A stretch of DNA of 64,000 nt from NCBI RefSeq assembly GCF_030344915.1, contig NZ_CP128233.1, forward strand, positions 2,418,001 to 2,482,000. Reading direction: 5' to 3'. The DNA comes from Neopusillimonas aromaticivorans (GTDB lineage: Bacteria > Pseudomonadota > Gammaproteobacteria > Burkholderiales > Burkholderiaceae_B). The notes beneath the pieces were generated by a model, which ran no database searches, was not told the origin of the DNA, and worked only from the letters and a program-made list of their open reading frames with translations. Below are positions 30,564 through 40,023 of the stretch, piece by piece; position 1 is the first letter of the stretch; each line of letters opens with the position of its first letter. The position numbers were made by a program, and so were the translations under genes.

Positions 30564-30920
30564 ATGAGTGATATCAAGCGCCTTGAAATGGGCAAGCGTC
30601 TTTCCGAAGCCGCCGTACATAACGGCGTGGTTTATCTGGCTGGCCAGGTTCCCACCGACTCAACCAAAGATATTGAAGGTCAGACCGCCGAAGTTCTGGC
30701 GGCAATTGACCGTCTTCTGGCCAGTGCCGGATCCGATAAAACCCGAATTCTCATGGCCCAGATTTTTCTGGCCAACATGCAGGAATTCGATGGCATGAAC
30801 AAAGCCTGGGATGCCTGGGTTCCTGCCGGTAATGCGCCTCCCCGGGCGACGGTCGAGGCACGTCTGGCCAACCCTGACCTTAAAGTTGAAATTGTCATCA
30901 AGGCGGCGGTCGCTGTCTGA
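30564..30920 (+). CDS. RidA-family enamine/imine deaminase
   Basis: 118 aa, uninterrupted. RidA (YjgF/YER057c/UK114) proteins hydrolyse reactive 2-aminoacrylate-type enamines. The conserved VVYLAGQVP, QIFLANMQEFDGMN and the Arg in PPRATVEARLA (substrate carboxylate binding) are visible. It resembles the Rid2/YoaB-like branch more than archetypal RidA. It lies 15 bases before relA, so may share its transcript. Confidence 0.9.
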   Translation: MSDIKRLEMGKRLSEAAVHNGVVYLAGQVPTDSTKDIEGQTAEVLAAIDRLLASAGSDKTRILMAQIFLANMQEFDGMNKAWDAWVPAGNAPPRATVEARLANPDLKVEIVIKAAVAV

Positions 30921-30935
30921 CAGGTTTTAACCATC

Positions 30936-33151
30936 ATGTCTGAAACGCCCGAGTTTTCCTTCGAAAGTCCGTTTGATGCGGCCTGGTTCCAGGCCGTAAC
31001 CGATGGTTTTGACGATGCCGGGCGAGCACAGATGCAGCAGGCTGTGCAGTGGGTGCGCGAGCCGCTGCGAGGTGAATGCGCCCTTACCGGCGAGCCCCTT
31101 GACCAGCATGCCGCCGCTGTGGCGCTGATTCTGGTGGGGCTGGGCTCTGATGCGGCCACACGTATCAGTGCGGTTCTGGCGACGGTACGCGACGAAGCCC
31201 TGTTCGACCCGACACCCAAGAAAGATCCGCTGGTCAAGACATTTGGCGCGGATGTGGCCACCATGGTGCATGGTGCCCGCGCGCTGCTCAGGCTGGGTTA
31301 CATTGCCGGGCAGAATACCGTCGACACCAAGGCCGAGGCCGACCAGAAAGAAAAGCAGCGAAAAATGGTGCTGGCCATGGCTGCCGACCTGCGCATTGTC
31401 ATGCTGCGGTTGGCGTCACGCTTGCAGTCGTTACGCTGGTATGCCAGCTCGAAGCGGCCTTGTCCTGCCGAATTTGCGCGCGAAACCATGGCGGTATTCA
31501 CGCCGCTGGCGAACCGGTTGGGCATCTGGCAGGTCAAGTGGGAAATGGAAGATCTTGCCTTTCGTTTTCTTGAGCCTGAAACCTACAAAGAGATTGCGCG
31601 CCAGCTTGAAGACAAGCGCGTCGAACGCGAGGCCCTGATTGAGCGTGTTGTTCATGAACTGCGCGAGGCCCTGGTTTCGGCGGGGATTCAGGCCGATGTG
31701 TCTGGCCGGCCAAAACATATTTACAGCATCTGGAACAAGATGCGTAATAAAAACCTGCAGTTTTCGCAGCTTTTCGATTTGCGGGCGCTGCGTGTCATTG
31801 TGGATGACGAACGTGATTGCTATGGCGTGCTGGCACAGGTGCACGCCATGTGGACCCCGGTTTCCGACGAGTTCGATGATTACATTGCGCGTCCCAAGCC
31901 CAATGGTTACCGGTCATTGCACACTGTGGTCAGTGATCATGAAGGCAAGACCTTCGAGATACAGATTCGTACCCGTGAGATGCACGAGTTTGCCGAGTAC
32001 GGCATGGCGGCACATTGGCGTTACAAGGAGGCCGGGCGCAAGGGTGGTACGCAGGTGGCTTCGGGCGACTATGAACGCAAGGTCACCTGGATGCGCCAGT
32101 TGCTGGCCTGGGGCGGTACCGGATCAGGCCAGGCGGTTCGAAGCCTGTTTGACGACCGTATTTACGTCATGACGCCGCAAGCGCGTGTGCTTGAGTTGCC
32201 GGCGGGTGCAACCCCGGTCGATTTTGCCTATTACCTGCATACCGATCTGGGGCATCGCTGCCGTGGGGCGCGGGTGGACGGGCAGATGGTGCCGTTGTTG
32301 ACCCGTCTAAAAACCGGGCAAACCGTGGAAATCATCGCGGCCAAGTCCGGCGGGCCCTCGCGCGACTGGCTGAACCCGCAACTGGGGTACCTGGCCAGCA
32401 ACCGGTCCCGGTCAAAAGTACGGGCCTGGTTCAATGCGATTGAACTGCAGGAACGTATCGCCCAGGGTCATGCCATGGTCGAAAAAGAATTGCAGCGCCT
32501 GGGCAAAACGGCGGTCAACCTCGAGCAGATGGCCAGTCAGTTAGGCTTTGCGCGTGCCGATGATTTGTATGTGTCAGTCGCCAAGGACGAATTCAGCCTT
32601 CGGGCCATCGAGCAGCATTTCCGGGAGCCGCAGGCGGTTGCGGCGCCGCCGGAATCGGTTGTGCCAGGTCAGGTGTCCTATGCGGCGGCACATGACAACG
32701 TTGTGCGTACCGGCAAGTCGGGCGTTCTGGTGGTCGGGGTTGACTCATTGCTGACCCAGCTGGCGCGGTGTTGCCGGCCGGCACCCCCGATAGCATTGTC
32801 GGCTTCATTACCCGGGGGCGCGGGGTTTCAATTCACCGTGCCGATTGTCCGTCGTATGCGGCGTTGGCCCAAAAGCATCCTGAGCGCATCATTGATGTCG
32901 ACTGGGGTGATACCGGTGACACCGTGTATCCCGTATCACTCAGTATTCATGCCCCTGACCGCATGGGGCTATTGCGTGACCTGACCGATGTGTTCGGACG
33001 TCTGCGGCTGAATGTCGTCAGTGTCAACACCCAAAGTCGCCGTTCGCTGGCGCACATGGTCTTTACCGTGGAAGTTCGTAATGGCGAGCAGATCGCACGT
33101 GCCTTGACGGCGTTGAACGAGCTGTCCGGCGTGACGGCGACCCGCTTGTAG
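30936..33151 (+). CDS. relA: (p)ppGpp synthetase RelA (one apparent frame break)
   Basis: Ribosome-associated stringent-response synthetase. N-terminal pseudo-hydrolase domain in which the HD metal motif is replaced (VRDEALFD), synthetase domain with GRPKHIYSIWNKM and RPKPNGYRSLHT, TGS domain (DDRIYVMTP), zinc-finger/helical region with LARCCRPAPPD and a C-terminal ACT domain. Loss of the HD motif marks RelA rather than SpoT. The frame breaks at the five-C run 32784-32788; corrected length 738 aa. Downstream is trpB with about 50 bases between. Confidence 0.93.
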
Positions 33152-33204
33152 CGGCTCGTGTCTGCGCACGCGGGGTGGCACTGTTAAAATGGCAGGATTC
33201 CGTA

Positions 33205-34449
33205 ATGCAGCCCGTTTTGCGCGGGCTGGCACAACCAGAGAGTAGCGCCTTGAAACCGTATAACCTGCCCGATGAACAGGGTCATTTTGGTCGTTTTGGT
33301 GGCTCTTTTGTGGCCGAAACGCTGGTGCACGCGCTTGACGAATTGCGCGCCGCCTACGACAAGTACAAAAATGACCCCGATTTCCTCAACGAGTTCCACT
33401 ACGAGCTCAAGCACTTTGTAGGTCGGCCCAGCCCCGTCTACCACGCCCGTCGCTGGTCTGAAGAGCTGGGTGGGGCTCAGATCTGGTTCAAGCGCGAAGA
33501 CTTGAATCACACGGGTGCTCACAAAATCAACAACTGTATCGGTCAGATCATGCTGGCACGCCGCATGGGCAAGCCACGCATCATTGCTGAAACCGGTGCC
33601 GGTCAGCATGGTGTAGCCACCGCTACAGTGGCGGCCCGTTATGGCCTCGAGTGCGTCGTCTACATGGGCAGCGAAGACGTGCGTCGCCAGGCGTCGAACG
33701 TGTATCGAATGAAGCTGCTGGGGGCCACGGTGGTACCGGTCGAATCCGGCTCGCGTACCCTGAAAGACGCTCTTAACGAAGCCATGCGCGACTGGGTCAC
33801 CAACATCGAAAACACGTTTTATTGCATTGGCACGGTGGCCGGGCCACATCCGTATCCCGCCATGGTGCGTGATTTCCAGTCGGTGATCGGTACCGAATGC
33901 ATTCAGCAGATGCCTGTTGATGCCGGTCGTCAGCCCGATTATGTGGTGGCGTCTGTCGGCGGTGGCTCCAATGCCATGGGTATCTTTTACCCGTATATTG
34001 ATTTTTCCGATGTGGGTCTGGTGGGCGTCGAGGCGGCGGGTGAGGGCCTCGATAGCGGTCGTCATGCCGCCTCATTGAATGCAGGCGTGGTGGGCGTGCT
34101 GCATGGCAACCGCACCTATGTCATGCAAGACGAACACGGTCAAATCCAGGAAACCCATTCCATCTCGGCCGGGCTTGATTATCCCGGCGTAGGTCCTGAA
34201 CACGCCTGGCTGAAAGATTCCGGCCGCGCACAGTATGTCGGTATTACCGATGCCGAGGCGCTGGCTGCTTTTCACAAGTGCTGTCGCACTGAAGGCATCA
34301 TGCCGGCGCTCGAGTCGTCACATGCCATTGCGCATGCGGCTCGTTTGGCGCCGACCTTGTCCAAAGACAAAATCATCCTGGTCAATTTGTCGGGCCGGGG
34401 CGACAAAGACATGCATACCGTTGCCGAGTTCAGCGGTATTACCCTCTAG
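33205..34449 (+). CDS. trpB: Tryptophan synthase beta chain
   Basis: PLP enzyme joining indole and serine. HFGRFGGSFVAETL, the PLP-binding Lys in GAHKINN, ETGAGQHGVATAT, the phosphate loop SVGGGSNAMG and the late LSGRGDKD motif are intact. The ATG at 33205 has AGGA 6 bases before it and gives 414 aa; homologues usually begin at MKPYNLPDEQG, which here would be the TTG at 33250. Followed 7 bases later by trpA. The frequent upstream neighbour trpF is absent; relA is there instead. Confidence 0.94.
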   Translation: MQPVLRGLAQPESSALKPYNLPDEQGHFGRFGGSFVAETLVHALDELRAAYDKYKNDPDFLNEFHYELKHFVGRPSPVYHARRWSEELGGAQIWFKREDLNHTGAHKINNCIGQIMLARRMGKPRIIAETGAGQHGVATATVAARYGLECVVYMGSEDVRRQASNVYRMKLLGATVVPVESGSRTLKDALNEAMRDWVTNIENTFYCIGTVAGPHPYPAMVRDFQSVIGTECIQQMPVDAGRQPDYVVASVGGGSNAMGIFYPYIDFSDVGLVGVEAAGEGLDSGRHAASLNAGVVGVLHGNRTYVMQDEHGQIQETHSISAGLDYPGVGPEHAWLKDSGRAQYVGITDAEALAAFHKCCRTEGIMPALESSHAIAHAARLAPTLSKDKIILVNLSGRGDKDMHTVAEFSGITL

Positions 34450-34456
34450 AGAAAAA

Positions 34457-35283
34457 ATGACACAACACGATCGTCTGGCGGCTGCTTTTGCAGCCAAAGG
34501 TAGCCGGGCCGCTCTCATTCCCTACGTAACCGCAGGTGATCCATCGCCTCAATCGACGGTTCCCCTGATGCATGCGCTGGTTGAGGCCGGGGCCGATGTC
34601 ATCGAGCTGGGTGTACCGTTTTCTGACCCGATGGCCGATGGCCCGGTCGTGCAGCGTGCAACCCAGCGGGCGATTGAAAAAGGTGTCGGGCTGGTTCATG
34701 TACTGGACATGGTCAAAGAGTTCCGCCGCACCAACGCGGTGACTCCGGTCGTCCTCATGGGCTATGCCAACCCTATCGAGCGTTTCGGTCAGGAAGCGTT
34801 CGCGCAACAGGCCGCCCAGGCAGGTGTCGATGGCGTACTGGTCGTCGATTACCCCCTGAGGAAATGATCGAATTCGCCGGCTATCTTGAAGCGGCCTCGG
34901 TGGCCCCTATCTTCCTGCTGGCTCCCACGTCCACCCAAGAGCGTGTGAAGAAAGTGGCAAAAATTGCTCGGGGTTATGTGTATTACGTTTCCCTCAAGGG
35001 CGTTACCGGTTCGGGCGCCATCGATATTGCCGATGTCGAGCAGCGCCTCGCATCCATTCGCCAGCACCTTGGCGTGCCGGTGGGGGTGGGCTTTGGCATT
35101 CGCGACGCTGAAAGTGCGCGGCGTCTGGGGCAGGTCAGTGACGCCGTCATCATTGGCAGCAAACTGATCGAAACCATGGAAGAAGCCGGTGCGGCGGCCG
35201 CTGTGGCCGGGCAGGATCCTGATACGGCAGCTGTGCAGGCCGCTAAATTGTGGCTCGCCGGTGTGCGCCAGGCCTTGAACTAA
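34457..35283 (+). CDS. trpA: Tryptophan synthase alpha chain (one apparent frame break)
   Basis: Cleaves indole-3-glycerol phosphate to indole for TrpB. The catalytic Glu in DVIELGVPFSDPMADGP and the loop YYVSLKGVTGSGA are present. The frame breaks at the five-C run 34852-34856; restoring a C gives VVDYPPEEM and a 275 aa protein. It sits between trpB and accD, the usual betaproteobacterial order. Confidence 0.94.
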
Positions 35284-35316
35284 ATTACTGAATACTTCAC
35301 CAGGAATACTTCACCC

Positions 35317-36197
35317 ATGAGCTGGATTGACAAGATTCTGCCCCCCGAATCAACAAGAACTCCGACGCCGCCGGGCGTCGGGTGCCCGAGGGGTTGTGGA
35401 TCAAATGCCCAAGTTGTGAATCGGTGCTTTATAAAGACGATCTGGCGGCCAGCCTGAATGTCTGCCCGAATTGCAGTCACCACATGCGCATTGGTGCGCG
35501 TGCCCGAATCAATGCCTTGCTGGATGCTGAAGGGCGCATTGAAATCGGTGAAACCACCCGGCCGGTTGACCCCTTGAAGTTCAAAGATTCGCGCAAATAC
35601 CCTGACCGCGTTTCCGAGGCGACCAAAGCCACCGGCGAAACCGAGGCCATGGTCGTCATGAGCGGGCGCATTTTGTCGTTGCCGGTTGTGCTGGCCTGCT
35701 TTGAATTTGAATTCATGGGCGGGTCCATGGGGTCTGTGGTGGGCGAGCGCTTTGTGCGTGGTGTCCAGGAAGCCATCAAGAACCGGAGCCCTTTCATTTG
35801 CGTTGCGGCGTCGGGTGGTGCGCGCATGCAGGAAAGTCTGTTTTCCCTGATGCAGATGGCGAAAACCAACGCCATGCTCACGCGTCTGGCCCAGGAAGGC
35901 TTGCCGTTCATCAGTGTGCTTACTGATCCCACCATGGGTGGGGTATCCGCCAGTTTCGCGTTCATGGGCGATGTGGTCATTGCCGAGCCCAAGGCGCTTA
36001 TCGGTTTTGCCGGCCCTCGTGTCATTGAGCAAACCGTTCGTGAAAAACTGCCTGAAGGTTTTCAGCGCGCCGAGTTTTTGCTTGAAAAAGGCGCGATTGA
36101 TTGCGTGGTTGACCGCCGTGAAATGCGCCGTGAATTGGCGCATCTGCTGGCGTTGTTGACACGCCAGTCAATTGAGGTTGTTGCCGACGCCGAATGA
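35317..36197 (+). CDS. accD: Acetyl-CoA carboxylase carboxyltransferase subunit beta (one apparent frame break)
   Basis: Beta half of the carboxyltransferase making malonyl-CoA. N-terminal zinc ribbon CPSC...CPNC and crotonase-fold core with SGGARMQESLFSLMQM and GGVSASFAFMGD. The frame breaks at the six-C run 35342-35347, so only the first ten residues read in the start frame; restoring one C gives the usual MSWIDKILPPRI start and 293 aa. A terminator follows. The common downstream partner folC is absent; rne lies there in opposite orientation. Confidence 0.94.
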
Positions 36198-36220
36198 CAA
36201 TGCTTCGTGCAGTCACAAAT

Positions 36221-36258
36221 AAAAAATCCAGCGGGTTTAAAAGCCCGCTGGATTTTTT
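36221..36258. terminator. Bidirectional intrinsic terminator between accD and rne
   Basis: Perfect 15-base arms (AAAAAATCCAGCGGG and complement) around an 8-base loop. A-tract and T-tract at the two ends serve both convergent genes. Confidence 0.92.
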
Positions 36259-36278
36259 ACCAGTTCACATCAAAGTGA

Positions 36279-39200
36279 TCAGGAGTTCTGGGTTTCCACC
36301 TGTTCCAGTGACGCGTGTTCGATGACCGGAGCGGCCTTACGGGGGCGACCGAGACGTGCCGGTGCTGTTGGTGTTGCGGCTGGAGCAGCCCGCGACTCAG
36401 CGCGTGTTTCCACCAGCTGAAGACCGGCCGCTTCAATAACCGTCGACAGGTTGGATGACGGGACTGCCGATGCTGATGCCGTGGTGACCGCAGAAGCGGC
36501 CACTGTTGAAGCCACTGCAGGTGTAGCAACAGGTACCTCTTCAGGTACCGCAACGGCGGGTTCTGTCGCCACAACAGCCTCTGCAGCCACAACAGCCTCT
36601 GCAGCCACAACAGCCTCTGCGGGTACCGCTACCGCTACCGCGGGTTCGGAAGCCACAGGTTCCTGTGCGGGTGCCGTCACGGCAGCAACTGGTGCTGCTG
36701 TTGCTGCGGTGTCCGGAGCCGGTTCTGAACGAGCGGCTGCAGCAGGTGCGATGCCGGATGACGTGACCTGCTCGACATTTTCTGTAGCGGATGCGCTTTC
36801 GACACTGGCTGGCGCCGTAGTCACTGAAGCGGGCTTGGCCGTGACAGACGTCGTGTCCGGTACGTCAGCGGACTCGGCAGCGATTGCCGGTTCAGCGGAG
36901 GTGGCAGGAAGGTCGATCAGCGCTTTGGCAGGAACGGTTTCCATATCGGCGCCAAAAGTCTGGGCAGTTGCAGCAGTTTCGCTGGCGATGGTACGGGGTG
37001 CAATCAGTTCACTGGCCGGTACGTCGTCAGGCGATGCGGCACTACCCGGTGCGGTTGTTGCAGACGTTGTGACAGTGGCCGCAATGGTTGTCTGGGCTGT
37101 CTGTACCGCAACCGGAGTTACCGGTTCAGCGTCGTTGTCGGTACCCTCATCGTTGCCCTCGGCATCGTCAGAGCCTGACTCGAGTTTGCTGCCGTCTGTA
37201 CCACGGCGGCTGCGGCGACTGCGGCGGCGACGGCGCTTGCGCTCGGTTTGTTCGCCATCGGTTGCTTCGGTATCGTCGCTGCCTGTGCCGGAATCGGTTG
37301 AGTCGATATCTTCGTCGTCCTCCTCGGCAATGGCTGTTGTCGCGGCAACAGCAGCCACGGAGACCGCCACTGCCGGAGCGGCTTCTGCCACTTTCGGCGT
37401 GGTGGCCTGTGTCTCGGTGGCTTCCTGGAAGTCGGTGTTATCGGCGATCAGGTTGTCATCGGTGTCGACATTGCCTTCGGTGGCGCGGTCGCGGCGGTTG
37501 CGGCCACGGCCACGACGGCCCCGGCGCGAACCGGAGCGTTCTTCCTTGCCTTCGGCTGTATCCGGGCCGTTGTCGGCCGGTGCCACTGTGACGGGCTCGG
37601 CAACCGGGGCTTCAGCCCGGGCTTTACGCGGGGCGGGTGCTTCGGCTGTCGTTTCTTCGGTGTCGCGCCCACGGCCGTTGCTGCCACTGCGGCGGCGATT
37701 GCGGTTGCGATCCTGGTTTCCGCGATTTGATGCGCGCTGGCCATTGGCTGAACGTGTCGCAGCGGGTTTGTCCTCGGTAGCCGGGGCTGCCGCTTCAGTG
37801 CTTGCCGGGCTGCCAGTGAGCCAGTTGAGCAGGCGCTTGAACAAGCCGGGGCCGGCTGCGGTGGGTGCAGCGGTTGCGGCAGGCGCTTCAGGGGCGACCA
37901 CAACCGGGGCCGGTTGCGCGTGTGTGATGCTTTTGACGATCGCTTCAGGACGCGTTTTGGCTTCCTGAGCTTTGCTTGGTTGCCAGGCGATATCGGTTTC
38001 GGGCGCCTGAACCAGTTCGAGGCTGCTGGCCGGATTTTCGATGCGAGGGTCATCGTGGCGCAAGCGCTCGATGTGGTGATGCGGTGTTTCCAGGTTCTTG
38101 TTGGGAATCAGGACCAGGTTAACTTTCAGGCGTGATTCGATTTTGGTGATGTCGTTACGTTTTTCATTGAGCAGGAACGTGGCGACTTCAACGGGCACCT
38201 GGGCATGCAGTGCGGCCGTGTTTTCTTTCATGGCCTCTTCCTGCAGCAAACGCAGGACATGCAGTGCGCTGGATTCGGCATCGCGGATGACGCCGGTACC
38301 GTTACAACGCGGGCAGGTGACGTGAGAGCCCTCATTCAGGGCCGGGCGCAGGCGCTGACGTGACAATTCCATCAGGCCAAAACGCGAAATCTTGCCCATT
38401 TGCACGCGGGCGCGATCGAAGTGCAGGGCATCGCGCAGGCGCTGTTCAACAGCGCGCTGGTTCTTGCCGTCTTCCATGTCGATGAAGTCAATGACGATCA
38501 GGCCGCCAAGGTCGCGCAGACGCAGCTGGCGCGCGACTTCGTCGGCGGCTTCCAGGTTGGTTCGCAAGGCGGTTTCTTCAATGTCGGCACCACGCGTCGA
38601 GCGTGCCGAGTTGACGTCAACGGCCACCAGCGCTTCAGTGTGGTCAATGACCACTGAGCCACCGGAAGGCAGCTGGACGGTGCGCGAGTAGGCGGTTTCA
38701 ATCTGGTGCTCGATCTGGAAACGCGAGAACAACGGGATATCGTCGCGGTACATTTTGACGCAACCCACGTTGTCGGGCATGACCACGCTCATGAACGCAG
38801 TGGCTTGCTCGGCAATGTCTTCGGTATCGATGAGGATTTCACCGATGTCGGGCGAAAAGTAGTCGCGGATGGCGCGAATGACCAGGCTGGATTCCAGGTA
38901 GATCAGGATGGGCGCTGCATTTTCACGGGCGGCCGAATCGATGGCGCTCCAGAGCTGCAGCAGGTAGGACAAGTCCCATTGGAGTTCTTCGACGGTGCGA
39001 CCGATGCCTGCGGTACGTGCGATGATGCTCATGCCCTGGGGCACATCGAGCTGATCCATGGTTTCGCGCAGCTCTTGCCGGTCTTCGCCTTCGACACGAC
39101 GCGAGACGCCGCCACCGCGCGGATTGTTGGGCATCAGGACCAGGTAACGGCCAGCCAGTGAAATGAAGGTCGTCAGCGCGGCGCCTTTGTTGCCGCGCTC

Positions 39201-39518
39201 TTCTTTTTCAACCTGGACAATCAGTTCCTGGCCTTCAGTCAGTGCGTCCTGGATGCGCGCAGTGCGTACATCAACGCCGTCTTTGAAGTAAGTGCGGGCC
39301 ACTTCTTTGAACGGCAGGAAGCCATGACGGTCTTCACCGTAGCTGACGAAGCAGGCTTCAAGACCCGGTTCGATGCGTGTGATGACGCCTTTGTAAATAT
39401 TGCCTTTGCGCTGTTCGCGCCCGGCGGTTTCGATGTCAAGGTCAATGAGTTTTTGACCATCGACAATCGCGACGCGCAATTCTTCCTGGTGCGTCGCGTT
39501 GAACAACATGCGTTTCAT
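36279..39518 (-). CDS. rne: Ribonuclease E
   Basis: Endonuclease at the core of mRNA decay and rRNA processing. 1079 aa, uninterrupted. S1 RNA-binding domain (about residues 38-118), 5'-sensor/RNase H region, DNase I-like catalytic domain with Asp301 (DVNSAR) and Asp344 (VIDFIDMED), and zinc-link Cys402/Cys405 (CPRCNGTG) for tetramerisation. From about residue 500 the protein is a disordered scaffold with Arg-rich blocks (RRGRRGRGRNRR and RKRRRRRSRRSRR) that bind RNA, then a long Ala/Val/Thr-rich tail with short repeats. The same repeats create long spurious open frames on the other strand. The 500-base upstream gap may hold its autoregulatory leader. Confidence 0.95.
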   Translation of the reverse strand: MKRMLFNATHQEELRVAIVDGQKLIDLDIETAGREQRKGNIYKGVITRIEPGLEACFVSYGEDRHGFLPFKEVARTYFKDGVDVRTARIQDALTEGQELIVQVEKEERGNKGAALTTFISLAGRYLVLMPNNPRGGGVSRRVEGEDRQELRETMDQLDVPQGMSIIARTAGIGRTVEELQWDLSYLLQLWSAIDSAARENAAPILIYLESSLVIRAIRDYFSPDIGEILIDTEDIAEQATAFMSVVMPDNVGCVKMYRDDIPLFSRFQIEHQIETAYSRTVQLPSGGSVVIDHTEALVAVDVNSARSTRGADIEETALRTNLEAADEVARQLRLRDLGGLIVIDFIDMEDGKNQRAVEQRLRDALHFDRARVQMGKISRFGLMELSRQRLRPALNEGSHVTCPRCNGTGVIRDAESSALHVLRLLQEEAMKENTAALHAQVPVEVATFLLNEKRNDITKIESRLKVNLVLIPNKNLETPHHHIERLRHDDPRIENPASSLELVQAPETDIAWQPSKAQEAKTRPEAIVKSITHAQPAPVVVAPEAPAATAAPTAAGPGLFKRLLNWLTGSPASTEAAAPATEDKPAATRSANGQRASNRGNQDRNRNRRRSGSNGRGRDTEETTAEAPAPRKARAEAPVAEPVTVAPADNGPDTAEGKEERSGSRRGRRGRGRNRRDRATEGNVDTDDNLIADNTDFQEATETQATTPKVAEAAPAVAVSVAAVAATTAIAEEDDEDIDSTDSGTGSDDTEATDGEQTERKRRRRRSRRSRRGTDGSKLESGSDDAEGNDEGTDNDAEPVTPVAVQTAQTTIAATVTTSATTAPGSAASPDDVPASELIAPRTIASETAATAQTFGADMETVPAKALIDLPATSAEPAIAAESADVPDTTSVTAKPASVTTAPASVESASATENVEQVTSSGIAPAAAARSEPAPDTAATAAPVAAVTAPAQEPVASEPAVAVAVPAEAVVAAEAVVAAEAVVATEPAVAVPEEVPVATPAVASTVAASAVTTASASAVPSSNLSTVIEAAGLQLVETRAESRAAPAATPTAPARLGRPRKAAPVIEHASLEQVETQNS
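36568..36620. repeat. Three tandem copies of an 18-base repeat inside rne
   Basis: Unit GCCACAACAGCCTCTGCA, copies starting at 36568, 36586 and 36604 (the last is one base short). On the coding strand it encodes repeated Val-Val-Ala-Ala-Glu-Ala in the disordered tail of RNase E. In frame, so copy-number changes would only lengthen or shorten the tail. Confidence 0.9.
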
Positions 39519-40023
39519 GAGTGTGTATCTCCGTAGTCATGGCGCGCCATTAAACTGGCGCGCGACCCTGGGCCACTCGGTGTGAGACGCTGGATTTTGC
39601 TTAAAGGGGCCGGGCTGAACAATAATTGTCAGAGGGTACCCACCTTGATCGTCAGGCAGGCACAGCATGCCATTGGGCACGAGGTTCAGTCAGCAGAGAG
39701 GTCAGTTTCACAATAGTGTTGTGGTTGACGAAAAAAATTGCTGGAACAGCAGGCGCGGTGTGTTGTGTTCGCGCCTGGTGCATGTAAACGTTTTGACTAT
39801 ATTTAGCAAAGACTACAGCGTCGCACGCGGTTGACAACGACCTGTGGTTAACAATGGGTTTTGTGCTTCACCATTGCCCCACAGCAGGCGGTTGCCCCGA
39901 CGACCTGGTGGCCCGGAAGCTGAATTTCAAGGCAGTACAATGTGTTCTTCAATACCCACGGAGACGCATCCATTGCATCTCTACGCAGGTAGATTTTCAG
40001 CTTCCACAGGCTGGCATGATTAT
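39519..40023. other. 505-base divergent intergenic region between rne and rluC
   Basis: No convincing protein gene. Short open frames cross it, but none has a plausible start and product. It holds the leader of rne (minus strand), with a hairpin 24 bases from the rne start, and AT-rich tracts around 39780-39830 that could contain the rluC promoter (TTGAC at about 39794 and 39833), although no clean -35/-10 pair stands out. RNase E leaders in other bacteria are long and self-cleaved, which would fit this length. Confidence 0.6.
39542..39563 (-). promoter_or_regulatory. Hairpin in the rne 5' leader
   Basis: Perfect 8-base arms GCGCGCCA / TGGCGCGC around TTAAAC, beginning 24 bases upstream of the rne start codon. 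Its place in the untranslated leader suggests a role in rne translation or autoregulated decay. No T-run follows, so it is not a terminator. Confidence 0.4.

Noticed and set aside
30936..33151. Loss of the HD hydrolase motif in RelA as a mutation of note
   Set aside because: That is the normal state for RelA-type (synthetase-only) proteins in beta- and gammaproteobacteria.
36568..36620. Tandem repeat considered as a CRISPR or phase-variation array
   Set aside because: No spacers; unit is a multiple of three bases and lies in a coding frame, so it changes protein length only.
36451..37968. 505-codon open frame on the plus strand opposite rne, with further plus-strand frames around it
   Set aside because: It is the antisense shadow of the Ala/Val/Thr/Arg-rich RNase E tail: repetitive codons avoid stops in several frames, and the product is compositionally biased with no recognisable domain.
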